20,277 nucleotides of DNA from a virus. The DNA is taken from IMG/VR virus record IMGVR_UViG_3300030117_006295, positions 1 through 20,277 of that record. One strand, given 5' to 3'. The notes beneath the pieces are model-generated. The model was not told the origin of the DNA and made no database searches. It saw nothing but the letters and a program-made list of their open reading frames with translations. A program made the position numbers and the translations under genes. Shown here one piece after another: positions 1-7,480 of this stretch (positions within the stretch are counted from its first letter, which is position 1; each line of letters starts with the position of its first letter).

Positions 1-288
1 CGTTGTAAACTGTCCACCATTTTGTTTTTCAGTTGTAATACCTACAAGAGATCCTGATGAAGATACTGTGCCAGTGCCGTTTGCTTCTAACTCATTGTTA
101 TAATTAGATATACCTGATGTGGTCCAACCGTTTGATCCACTAATACCGTTTATCGTTCCTGATTGATTTTGTAAGTTTGTTTGATTTACATTGGCGTTTG
201 GTAATAAATTACCGCTTGTTGCTGTTTCAGCAAAAGCATTACTCGTCAGAGTCAGAGTAATTAGAAGTCTTACTATTATTTTCTGCAT
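1..288 (-). CDS. Exported phage protein, C-terminus beyond window edge
   Basis: Ninety-six codons are visible and the frame is open to the left edge, so the C-terminus is missing. Residues 1-20 form a classic Sec signal peptide: Gln-Lys after Met, a hydrophobic run (IIVRLLITLTLT), then SNAFA with probable cleavage before ETATSG. The mature part begins with NLLPNANVNQTN and is rich in Asn, Gly, Ser and Thr, as in secreted beta-rich proteins. I recall similar NLLPNA-type exported proteins in marine phages, but no function is known to me. The start overlaps the 3' end of the preceding exported-protein gene by 50 nt in another frame. An AAAGG sequence lies about 9 nt before the ATG. A role at the cell envelope during infection or lysis is inference only. 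Confidence 0.85.
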   Translation of the reverse strand, partial: MQKIIVRLLITLTLTSNAFAETATSGNLLPNANVNQTNLQNQSGTINGISGSNGWTTSGISNYNNELEANGTGTVSSSGSLVGITTEKQNGGQFTT

Positions 289-856
289 CTTCAATAACCT
301 TTAATTTTTTTACGTATAGATCGTAGTCTGGTCGAAGTTTGCCATATTTTTTCCATTGTGCTTGTGCCTGTTTACCAATCTTACCATCAATCGGGCACGG
401 GGTCCCCGCCATTTCCATGCTTTGAAACACGCGCGGGTCCTGGCAGAGAAGTGCAACGGCTGCTACGTTCATACCGTTTGCTCTAAGTTCTCTTGATAAT
501 TTTATTCTCTCACAGTTTTTGTCTCTAAAACTTTTACCACCAGATACTCCTAAACCAAAAGTTTGAAGTCCAGCACTAGCTGATACTGAACACACATCTA
601 TTCCAGATGGTGCTAGACCTGGTGCTGTTGCAGTTGGTGGAGCTGATTTAATATTGGATGTTGTATTGTTTGTAGTTGTGCTAGCAGAACTACTACCTGA
701 TTCATAAGTTGTGCTGTTAGTGTAACCACCTGTAATGGACGTGTTGGATCCGCTTGTATTATTTTGTGTCGTATCCGCACGTGACGGAGTTGCAACCCAT
801 GTTATTAAAAACAATGCGAATACAATTAAAAATATAACCCATTCAGTTTTTTTCAT
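239..856 (-). CDS. Exported Cys-containing phage protein of unknown function
   Basis: This 205-aa protein begins with MKKTEW and a hydrophobic segment (residues 7-21) ending in TPSRA, a likely signal peptide cut before Asp28. Without cleavage it would be a membrane anchor. Residues 28-80 are a low-complexity Thr/Ser/Asn linker. Residues 85-190 are the conserved-looking domain, with four cysteines (C89, C115, C138, C154) that could form disulfides in the periplasm, and a basic C-terminal helix followed by an acidic tail (DSDE). It overlaps the upstream gene by 14 nt and the downstream exported protein by 50 nt. I do not recognise the domain. The placement of two exported proteins in tandem recalls lysis accessory genes, but nothing in the sequence shows this. 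Confidence 0.88.
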   Translation of the reverse strand: MKKTEWVIFLIVFALFLITWVATPSRADTTQNNTSGSNTSITGGYTNSTTYESGSSSASTTTNNTTSNIKSAPPTATAPGLAPSGIDVCSVSASAGLQTFGLGVSGGKSFRDKNCERIKLSRELRANGMNVAAVALLCQDPRVFQSMEMAGTPCPIDGKIGKQAQAQWKKYGKLRPDYDLYVKKLKVIEDAENNSKTSNYSDSDE

Positions 857-1493
857 CCTTTTTACTTACCTCATAAAACATTCTGTCAGAGTCCTCAGTA
901 ATTAGCCCTTTGTTCTCAACGTTCCAATAGGTTGTTTGTACTTTGTAATCTGGCCAGTTGTCTTTTACTGTAAAGCTTGGGACATTCCAGATCAATCTAT
1001 TATTTGGTTGAGCGGCAAAGTTGCCGTTTTCTAAAGCAAGAACATGAGCACATTTATGTTCTTGAGGTATTTCTGAGTGCTCGACATCTAGTATATTACT
1101 ATCTGGAGCCGCCCAGTCAATGGTAAATAAATATTCACCATGATAAAATTTTTTGTCTATGCCTCTAAATTTACCTTTTTCTCCCACTAAAAAATCAAAG
1201 CAATGCACACTAGGATGATAACTAAAACAGTTCCACAGTTCCAACTCGTGTACTGACATATCCGGCACTTTGGCTCGGTCATGCGATTTTTGGAAAAACG
1301 CTGAGATAGGCAGTCTCCAGTAACACGCACCATTCTCCAACATACAGTGGAATAGTATGGCACGTCCTGCAATACTTGTAATACCAAAGACCACAACGTC
1401 TTCAGCTTCTCCATAATGTTCTTGTAAGTCATATAAATATTCCCTCCTTATTTGACAATATATTGGTGGTATGTTTGCATTTAAATAAGCCAT
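843..1493 (-). CDS. Conserved phage protein of unknown function, downstream of polA
   Basis: This 216-aa protein begins MAYLNANIPPIYC. A longer open frame reaches 1517, but the ATG at 1493 sits 2 nt after the polymerase stop codon, and the extra eight residues (MGRYLRLI) would overlap the end of that gene, so I prefer 1493. The protein is rich in Trp, Tyr and His, has no signal peptide or transmembrane segment, and shows no catalytic motif I can name. I recall similar MAYLNANIP-type proteins in marine phage genomes, always without a function. Its position next to polA suggests a replication or nucleotide-related role, but this is inference. It overlaps the next gene by 14 nt. Confidence 0.88.
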   Translation of the reverse strand: MAYLNANIPPIYCQIRREYLYDLQEHYGEAEDVVVFGITSIAGRAILFHCMLENGACYWRLPISAFFQKSHDRAKVPDMSVHELELWNCFSYHPSVHCFDFLVGEKGKFRGIDKKFYHGEYLFTIDWAAPDSNILDVEHSEIPQEHKCAHVLALENGNFAAQPNNRLIWNVPSFTVKDNWPDYKVQTTYWNVENKGLITEDSDRMFYEVSKKDEKN

Positions 1494-1495
1494 AA

Positions 1496-3364
1496 TTAAT
1501 CGTAAATATCTCCCCAAGTCTCTCCCGATTCGTAGTCAACTTTATTAGGAACTTTTAATGTAACAGCGTTTTCCATAATCTCAACGATCTTTTTGGCGCG
1601 CTCTGGTGAGTCAACTGATAGATCAAGTTCATCGTGTATTTGTATGTGTGGTATAATTTTTTCTCTATATAAATCTAACATCGCTTTTTTTGTCATGTCA
1701 GCTGCAGATCCTTGAATAAGTTTATTTAAGGCTTTGTATGTAAATGCTCTTCTAATTCTTCCACGGCCATATGTTCTCTCTGCTTCTTCTAAAGTCATAG
1801 GTGTGTGCATACCAAACGTTGCAGGTTCCCATTTATCAAATCTACATTTTCTACCAAGTAAAGTTCCAATCGATCCAGATGTTTGTGCAAAGGACGATGT
1901 TCTATTCATTAATTCTCTTACAAATGGAACTTTGTCATGATATTGATTAAACAAATCTTCAGCTTCTTGCTTCGTGTTTAATCCTAACTCCGCTTGTAAT
2001 TTAGCTTTACCCATCCCATAGAACAATCCTAAATTAATTGTTTTAGCTTGTGACCTAGAAATATTTGCCATGTCGGCCACTGTTTGATGAAAATCTACAG
2101 AGCCATGTTTAAATTTTTCTACAATCTTGTTTACAGAGTCATTAAAACAAATTGGTTCAGTGGTAGCTGCATAATGCACAACAAGTCTTGGTTCTTGTTG
2201 TGAATAGTCAAAACAACCCCACTTACAATCTTTCTCTGGTATAAATAATCCTCTAATCATAGGACCTAAATCTTTATTTCTTGCAGGAATCTGTTGAAGA
2301 TTAGGATTGGAATAACTAAATCGTCCTGTAACTGTTCCTCCTTGATCAGATTTAATAGGATTAATATCTGCGTGAATTCTACCTTTGTGCTCATGTTTTA
2401 ATATCGTGTCAATAAATGTAGTGTGTGCCTTGTTTATTTCTCTAGCTTTTGCTATCTTCTGAACTAAAGGATGTGGATGTTCTTTTAAAAAATTTTTTGT
2501 AAAGGATGGTGCGTTTGATTTTAAAGTTCTGGAATAAGGTAAAGACAATTTATCAAATACTTGTGCAATCGACCTTGCCGCCCATATTTGGGTTTCTATT
2601 CCTGTTTCTTTTTTCACTTGCAGCAATAACTCTTCTTCTTCTGCAACTAGTTTTTGTTTCAGTGTATGAGCTCTTTCGACGTCGACCCTAACTCCATTGA
2701 ATCTCATATCAACTAAACATGGAAACAAGTTTGTCTCCAGGTCAAACACGTTTTGTAAATTTTGTTTTTGTATCTCTCTTGATAAGACTCTAAATAATTC
2801 TAGTGTAAGTTCTGCATCTTTTTCTGCATACGATCCAACATACATCGCTGGAAGTTTGTACATCTCTGATTTTGCATCTACCCCTGCAGTCTCTGCAGCT
2901 TCTTTTAATGCTTGTTCGTTTTTTACTTCTCCAAGATAATCATACGATGCACTATTTAAAGAATACCATCTTCTATTTTCATCAATCAAAGATAACATCA
3001 CCATGGTGTCAATGACAAAACCATTTATTTTAATGCCATATGATTTTAACCAACACACATCATACATTGCATTGTGAAAAATTTTTGTGTTGTCTGTTGC
3101 ACAAACTTTTGTAATCCACTCTAAAACTTTCTTTTTATCCATGTTTCCTTCACGATGACCAATAGGATAATATCCTGACCACCCCTCAACAGCTACAGCA
3201 ATGCCAATGATCTCTCCTTGACCTATTACAGAACCGGAACCTTTTGTTTTTAAGTTTGGATCTTTTGTTTCTAAATCAATTGCAATGTATTCATAATTAG
3301 ATAAATCTGGAAAATTTTCAGGACAAATCCATTCGGTTTGTGCTTTAAAAAAAGGCATTTTCAT
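1496..3364 (-). CDS. polA: Family A DNA polymerase with 3'-5' exonuclease, Leu762 type
   Basis: This 622-aa protein synthesises phage DNA. The N-terminal DnaQ-like proofreading domain (about 24-200) has intact motifs: Exo I IAIDLET (D30, E32), Exo II FHNAMYD (D102) and Exo III YAEKD (Y179, D183). The polymerase domain covers about 330-620: motif A DYSQQEPRL (D386, E391; the usual form is DYSQIELR), motif B RSQAKTINLGLFYG (R437, K441, L445, Y449) and motif C HDE (577-579). There is no 5'-3' exonuclease domain, as is usual in phages. R437, K441 and Y449 align at constant offset with E. coli R754, K758 and Y766, so L445 replaces Phe762. The ATG overlaps the stop of the upstream 29-aa gene (TAATG), which supports this start; a second Met lies two codons downstream. 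Confidence 0.98.
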   Translation of the reverse strand: MKMPFFKAQTEWICPENFPDLSNYEYIAIDLETKDPNLKTKGSGSVIGQGEIIGIAVAVEGWSGYYPIGHREGNMDKKKVLEWITKVCATDNTKIFHNAMYDVCWLKSYGIKINGFVIDTMVMLSLIDENRRWYSLNSASYDYLGEVKNEQALKEAAETAGVDAKSEMYKLPAMYVGSYAEKDAELTLELFRVLSREIQKQNLQNVFDLETNLFPCLVDMRFNGVRVDVERAHTLKQKLVAEEEELLLQVKKETGIETQIWAARSIAQVFDKLSLPYSRTLKSNAPSFTKNFLKEHPHPLVQKIAKAREINKAHTTFIDTILKHEHKGRIHADINPIKSDQGGTVTGRFSYSNPNLQQIPARNKDLGPMIRGLFIPEKDCKWGCFDYSQQEPRLVVHYAATTEPICFNDSVNKIVEKFKHGSVDFHQTVADMANISRSQAKTINLGLFYGMGKAKLQAELGLNTKQEAEDLFNQYHDKVPFVRELMNRTSSFAQTSGSIGTLLGRKCRFDKWEPATFGMHTPMTLEEAERTYGRGRIRRAFTYKALNKLIQGSAADMTKKAMLDLYREKIIPHIQIHDELDLSVDSPERAKKIVEIMENAVTLKVPNKVDYESGETWGDIYD

Positions 3365-3453
3365 TATAGATCTTTATTCCACCAAACGAGTGTAATGATA
3401 ACAATAGTAAAGGCAATCAACCAATATATATGTGTTATATCTTGAACATTCAC
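3364..3453 (-). CDS. 29-aa single-pass membrane micro-protein
   Basis: This small frame fills the gap between the DUF3310 gene and polA. It starts with GTG in a GTGA overlap with the upstream stop and ends in a TAATG overlap with the polA start. The peptide is MNVQDITHIYW followed by a hydrophobic stretch LIAFTIVIITLVWW and then NKDL, so it has one transmembrane helix (about residues 10-25) and a short charged C-terminus. Both junction types are the ones used elsewhere in this genome, which argues for a real, translationally coupled gene. There is no good independent ribosome binding site. The function is unknown; a membrane tether for replication proteins or a small toxin-like peptide are only possibilities. 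Confidence 0.68.
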   Translation of the reverse strand: MNVQDITHIYWLIAFTIVIITLVWWNKDL

Positions 3454-3689
3454 TTATCCCACTCCTTTCTTATTCTATCAATTTCTAAATCACAATAATG
3501 TTTTATTTTATTTAAATCTTGTATTGGATTTCCTTTTTTTAAATATCTAACAATGTATTTAATAACATTCCCCTGAAAAAAGTTCAACCCATTAGCCATG
3601 ATGAAGTGATAAGGTTGAATTTTTAATTTATAATGATCCCCACCTTCTTGACGATCACATGCTTTTTCAAAAAATGATTTGTTTGTCAT
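3450..3689 (-). CDS. DUF3310-family small phage protein
   Basis: This 79-aa protein carries the features I know from DUF3310: GGDHYK near the N-terminus (residues 17-22), IQPYHFIMANGLNFFQGNVI in the middle, then KYIVRYLKKG and a closing helix DLNKIKHYCDLEIDRI. The family is common in phages and is often found among replication or nucleotide-metabolism genes; it is sometimes annotated as a nucleotide kinase-like protein, without firm biochemical proof. The length fits the family. It joins the helicase gene by an ATGA overlap and the 29-aa gene by a GTGA overlap, so it is translated as part of the replication operon. Confidence 0.9.
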   Translation of the reverse strand: MTNKSFFEKACDRQEGGDHYKLKIQPYHFIMANGLNFFQGNVIKYIVRYLKKGNPIQDLNKIKHYCDLEIDRIRKEWDK

Positions 3690-5194
3690 AAGTCTTCTCC
3701 TATGTTGTATTGATATTCCGAATCTTGATTCGTAATATATAATTTGTTTTTTGCTCGGGTCACACCAACAAAGAACAAACGATGTTCTGTGTCTTTATTT
3801 ACTTGAGCAGATTCGTAAATAATTCTTTCTAAGTCTGTAAACAAAATAACATTTTCAGACTCTTCACCTTTAACAGAGTGTATTGTGGAAACTTTAATAC
3901 GTGCAGGTTTGTTTAGATCCTCGCCGCTTGCTACTAGACTCTCGATATATCGACGTTGAGCTTCTGACACATTTAAAACAGTCCAGTCACCAGAGACTAA
4001 TAAGCCGTGATCTTGTTTTAATTGATTTAGGTCAACTGAATCTATTTGAGCATAATCTTTACTTTTAAAACCATGTTTGATATCTTTCTTGGTTAAAAAA
4101 CTATATAAAAGATTTACTTCCTCTCCGCTAACATTTGCACCTTTATTTAAACGATCCCAGATATTAATTGCTTCCAATAAACTACTAGGTAATAAGTCGT
4201 TGTATTTACAATCAAAACGATGTCCTGTGTCATGCAAGTGTTCTACAATCGGTTTCATTTGTTCGTTAGTTCTTGTTAAAATTAACCACTGACCTTGACT
4301 CAAATCAATGTCAGGTAAATCTAAATGGTCAATGACTTCTCCTTCGTAGTCTCTAGGTTGCCATTCTTTATCCAAACGCTCTTGAACATGTTCTAAGATT
4401 GACAAAGCAACTTTATGCACTGCTCTTGGAACTCTTACGGACTGAGTTTGTGCATCAATAATACCACGTAAGTTTATAAATTCAGAAGGAGAGGCACCTT
4501 GAAACGTATAGATAGCTTGATCGTCATCCCCTGCAATGTAAGATCTTTTACACTGAGACTCAATGTAATAGAACATCTTCCACTGCAAAGGATTCAGATC
4601 CTGAGCTTCATCGAGAAAAACTACATCAAGGGATGGTGATAAGTCTTTCTCAACAAACTTGGTCAACATGTCAGAAAATTCATACATGTTATAGAATTCT
4701 TTATAATCTTTTAAATCTTGTTCAATTTGTAAAAGTAAATTATCATCAATGTGAATATCAAATTCTAATTCTGTTGCTGCATCTAACACATCAATTTGTT
4801 TTGCTCTGGCATACTCAATAATTTTCATGTATTCATTTTTGTAATTTCTATATCCAGACTCGGAGTGATAGTTTTCAAAAGACATATCTTTGCAAATCAC
4901 AGAAAAATTTTTAAAATCGTTCCAATTTTTTCCGTTTAATAGTTGGGCTGATGTATCTAAACCTAAAGCACGAGTGCCCATGGCATGCATGGTTGAGATG
5001 TAATCAAATTCATGTCCTGGAAATCTTTGATAAATTCTTGACTTTGCTTCTTTTGTTGCTGCATTACTAAATGTAATGTATGCAATTTTTTTAGAATCTG
5101 TTTTAAGATTAAATAATTCATGGTGTAAATATTTATTAATTAAGGTATGTGTTTTACCTGTGCCAGGAGGTCCAGGAATAATAGTCCTGGTCAT
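3686..5194 (-). CDS. Superfamily 1 DNA helicase, UvrD/Rep type
   Basis: This 502-aa ATP-driven helicase shows the SF1 motifs in order: Walker A GPPGTGKT (8-15, K14), motif Ia ITFSNAATKEAKSRI (40-54), a STMH element (67-70), Walker B VVFLDEAQD (191-199), motif III AGDDDQAIYTFQGA (221-234), an arginine-containing SVRVPR (252-257), motif V VSTIHSVKGEE (435-445) and motif VI HRLFFVGVTRAK (471-482, R480). At about 500 aa it is shorter than cellular UvrD (about 720 aa) and closer in size to phage helicases such as T4 Dda. It probably unwinds DNA or removes proteins during phage replication or recombination. The ATG overlaps the primase stop (ATGA) and its own stop overlaps the DUF3310 start. Confidence 0.96.
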   Translation of the reverse strand: MTRTIIPGPPGTGKTHTLINKYLHHELFNLKTDSKKIAYITFSNAATKEAKSRIYQRFPGHEFDYISTMHAMGTRALGLDTSAQLLNGKNWNDFKNFSVICKDMSFENYHSESGYRNYKNEYMKIIEYARAKQIDVLDAATELEFDIHIDDNLLLQIEQDLKDYKEFYNMYEFSDMLTKFVEKDLSPSLDVVFLDEAQDLNPLQWKMFYYIESQCKRSYIAGDDDQAIYTFQGASPSEFINLRGIIDAQTQSVRVPRAVHKVALSILEHVQERLDKEWQPRDYEGEVIDHLDLPDIDLSQGQWLILTRTNEQMKPIVEHLHDTGHRFDCKYNDLLPSSLLEAINIWDRLNKGANVSGEEVNLLYSFLTKKDIKHGFKSKDYAQIDSVDLNQLKQDHGLLVSGDWTVLNVSEAQRRYIESLVASGEDLNKPARIKVSTIHSVKGEESENVILFTDLERIIYESAQVNKDTEHRLFFVGVTRAKNKLYITNQDSEYQYNIGEDL

Positions 5195-6711
5195 TTTTCA
5201 AATTCAGCTTTCTTTGTTTTGTTTTTTCTTATAATTGGTTTTTTAAGTTCTAGTCCTTTGACCTGCCAAACTTTTACACTTTCTTCACCGATCTTTTTAA
5301 CAACAGACTCTGCTTGAAATAAAGTTTGTATTAAGCGTAAAGTTTTGTGTTGATTGTATGTTTTATCTTGCCATTGTTTAGTGGCCATTAAGTATCTCCA
5401 GAAGTCTTTAAATTTAAACCAACTATGGCCATTTTCTGTAAATGCTTTTCTTTTCAACACATCTTCTAATTGTTTTCCATTTTTACTTACAAAGTCTGTG
5501 AGTGCAGTTTGTAAAATTACATCGATACGCATATCATCTGGTGCTGGAATAGGGTCATCCATTTCTGCTAATAATTTATTTATTCTTTTCTTCCACATCA
5601 TTTTGTTTGTTGATAATAGTGTTTTACGAATATATATCATTGCATGTTTAGAAAATTTATCTGGGTCATGTAACGTGTCCGGATCACACTCCATAGTTTC
5701 ACCATCTGCAGTTACAAAATAAATTGGAGGATCCGAATCTAACATTCTAATTCCTGTAATATCTACATCAGGTGATCCTAATTTACCGAACTTTCTTGTA
5801 AAACAAAGTTTATCATTACAAAAATTACAAATCGGTTCATCTTTACATTTGTAATCATAATCTTTTTTATTAAGTGAACTAATTGTTTTAGTAACCTCAT
5901 CTCGTTTCATTGGTGGACTTACAAATTTTTCTGTATTGTAACTATCTATTTTGTTTTCCCAACCTGTTGGGTCAACCTTTTTTAAATATACACCAATATT
6001 ATATAAATAATTATTACGACCACCTTCCAATACTGCACCTTGTTTTGCGATTGTCTGTAGACACGGTGGTCCATCTGGAAAGTCTGAAGTTTCTTTTGTG
6101 TTTTGTGTTAACTGTAAACTTTGCAATCCTACTTTTGATATTACATGCTCTTCGTAATATTTAAAAAATTTATCCATAGACAACGCTTGTCCACCGTCAT
6201 CAAAAGCAAACCTAATTGATTTATCTCCACCATGATATGGCATGTTTAAAAAACTACCAACATCTCCTCGTTCTGCTTTTATCGTGTTTTGTTTTGGAAA
6301 AACTTCTGCCTTCGAATGACCTATGATAGATGCCATTTGTATTAATCTATTTCTCATTAAAATGGCAGGGACAAATTCTTTTGTAAAACAAAAGACGTGT
6401 GCTCCACCTGATTTTGATCTAAAAACAATCAAAGGTAATTTTTGTTCTCTTATTTTTTTAATTAAAGCGAGATGATCAAAAGTATAAGTATCAATATCAA
6501 TGCAACCCCATTTACATTCATTATCCTCATTAATTGGAATAATGCCCAATGCAGGTTCCCGCCCCTTAATGTGTTCCTCCCAAAGTTGATCTGTAACTGG
6601 TTTTTTAATTGTAAATGATTTAACTTCAGCTTTACCATCGGACCGAATTTCGTTGGTAATTTTAGTTTGACCATACGCACTTTCTAATCCTTTAAAAATT
6701 TCTTTCAACAT
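5191..6711 (-). CDS. AEP-type primase (TOTE/PrimPol-like) with Cys4 zinc motif
   Basis: With the start at 6711 this is 506 aa. The N-terminal half has the archaeo-eukaryotic primase signature: CIDIDTYT with the metal-binding pair D72/D74, then FRSKSGGAHVF (SGGAH at 101-105) and VFPKQNTI (138-141) followed by GSFLNMPYHGG. A GGRNNYLYNIGVYLKK helix (about 231-246) resembles the PriCT-like part that follows such domains. A C-x5-C-x2-C-x4-C cluster (C290, C296, C299, C304) followed by RKFG is a likely zinc-binding element. It would make primers, possibly also copy DNA. No Walker A is present, so it is not a primase-helicase fusion. The frame is open to 6750, but those 13 extra codons would run through a hairpin, while ATG 6711 has an AAAGGG site; I choose 6711. 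Confidence 0.9.
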   Translation of the reverse strand: MLKEIFKGLESAYGQTKITNEIRSDGKAEVKSFTIKKPVTDQLWEEHIKGREPALGIIPINEDNECKWGCIDIDTYTFDHLALIKKIREQKLPLIVFRSKSGGAHVFCFTKEFVPAILMRNRLIQMASIIGHSKAEVFPKQNTIKAERGDVGSFLNMPYHGGDKSIRFAFDDGGQALSMDKFFKYYEEHVISKVGLQSLQLTQNTKETSDFPDGPPCLQTIAKQGAVLEGGRNNYLYNIGVYLKKVDPTGWENKIDSYNTEKFVSPPMKRDEVTKTISSLNKKDYDYKCKDEPICNFCNDKLCFTRKFGKLGSPDVDITGIRMLDSDPPIYFVTADGETMECDPDTLHDPDKFSKHAMIYIRKTLLSTNKMMWKKRINKLLAEMDDPIPAPDDMRIDVILQTALTDFVSKNGKQLEDVLKRKAFTENGHSWFKFKDFWRYLMATKQWQDKTYNQHKTLRLIQTLFQAESVVKKIGEESVKVWQVKGLELKKPIIRKNKTKKAEFEK

Positions 6712-6715
6712 ACAT

Positions 6716-6721
6716 CCCTTT
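6716..6721 (-). promoter_or_regulatory. Ribosome binding site deciding the primase start
   Basis: AAAGGG stands 4 nt before the ATG at 6711 (about 6 nt counted from the AAGG core). The alternative start at 6750 has no comparable site, since it would need one within the end of the upstream gene. This supports MLKEIF as the true N-terminus. Confidence 0.7.
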
Positions 6722-6726
6722 ATGTG

Positions 6727-6748
6727 GGGCGCTAGTTTCCTAGCGCCC
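6727..6748 (-). other. Perfect 9-bp RNA hairpin with GAAA tetraloop
   Basis: Arms GGGCGCTAG (6727-6735) and CTAGCGCCC (6740-6748) are perfect complements separated by four bases. In the minus-strand transcript the loop reads GAAA, a GNRA tetraloop, on a GC-rich stem in an otherwise AT-rich region. It lies 8 nt after the stop of the 239-aa gene and just before the primase ribosome binding site. There is no T tract on either side, so it is not a standard intrinsic terminator. It could protect the 3' end of the upstream message, mark an RNase cut site or tune primase translation. Confidence 0.85.
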
Positions 6749-6756
6749 AATTGTGG

Positions 6757-7476
6757 CTATTTATTGTTAGCTTTTAATGTGTTGTGAAAGTCTTTAGCTC
6801 TCGCATAAAGATCAGATTTTTTTACTTCACCAACCAAGGATACGCTATATCCATACCATTGATTCCCCTTACCACTGTTTAATACAGAGGTAAGTTTGTA
6901 AGCATAAGCAAATGACGCTGGAGTAAATATCCCTTGTTCATCAGACATTGTCTGTGACATTTGTAAAGATAACCAGTTTTTTGCAACTTTACCTTGAGAC
7001 GCACTCATAGAAATCAATGCAGCTTCAGCGTGACCGTTTTCTGCAACGATCAATACAAAGTTTTGCTGCACAGTTAAAATGTAATTACCATTTTGTAATC
7101 TATCTCTATTACCGTCTTTTGTGGTTTTTGACATAATATCAGATTCTGCTGGATAAATGTTTTCTGGTCTACCTGAACCAGTACCAAATTCAGCCCACTC
7201 TTGATATTCTGTTTTATGATAACAAGGAATAACATTAATTCCTTTGTCACCATCATACAGTTTTTTAGTTACTGTGTTTAAAAACATACCTGGTTCTGCT
7301 CCCTCCACATAATTTTGATTACGCTTCTGTGCCTCACCGGATCCGTTTTGTAAAAGTTTTAAGATGGGTAATGCAAGAGATTCTTGTGTTACGTTCTCAA
7401 AACCTTTGTTAGCATCGTCTCTAAATAAAATAGAAGACGGAGTTTGTGCTTGTTTTTGAGTTGTTACTTCACTCAT
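6757..7476 (-). CDS. Phage replication-module protein, possibly ssDNA-binding
   Basis: This 239-aa protein has a polar N-terminus (MSEVTTQKQAQ), then a pattern I recognise from many phage proteins of unknown function: ESLALPILKLLQNGSGEAQK, YVEGAEPGMFLNT and LYDGDKGINVIPCYHKTEYQEW. The rest alternates short hydrophobic strands with polar turns, consistent with a beta-rich (OB-like) fold, and ends with a basic helix. Its place directly before the primase, and a high predicted expression, fit a single-stranded DNA-binding protein, but I see no diagnostic motif, so that role is inferred. The start is firm: AAGGAG (7485-7490) lies 8 nt before the ATG, inside the end of the preceding gene. A GNRA hairpin follows the stop. 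Confidence 0.9.
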   Translation of the reverse strand: MSEVTTQKQAQTPSSILFRDDANKGFENVTQESLALPILKLLQNGSGEAQKRNQNYVEGAEPGMFLNTVTKKLYDGDKGINVIPCYHKTEYQEWAEFGTGSGRPENIYPAESDIMSKTTKDGNRDRLQNGNYILTVQQNFVLIVAENGHAEAALISMSASQGKVAKNWLSLQMSQTMSDEQGIFTPASFAYAYKLTSVLNSGKGNQWYGYSVSLVGEVKKSDLYARAKDFHNTLKANNK

Positions 7477-7480
7477 AGTT

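Noticed and set aside
1494-1517. Longer form of the 216-aa gene starting MGRYLRLI
   Set aside because: The extra codons overlap the end of polA, and ATG 1493 stands 2 nt after the polymerase stop, in line with the compact layout.
2506-2939. Plus-strand frames opposite the DNA polymerase gene
   Set aside because: They lie wholly inside polA, have no initiation signals, and the polymerase motifs on the other strand are intact.
6712-6750. Thirteen-codon extension of the primase gene to 6750
   Set aside because: It would encode a peptide through a perfect hairpin, and the AAAGGG site favours ATG 6711.
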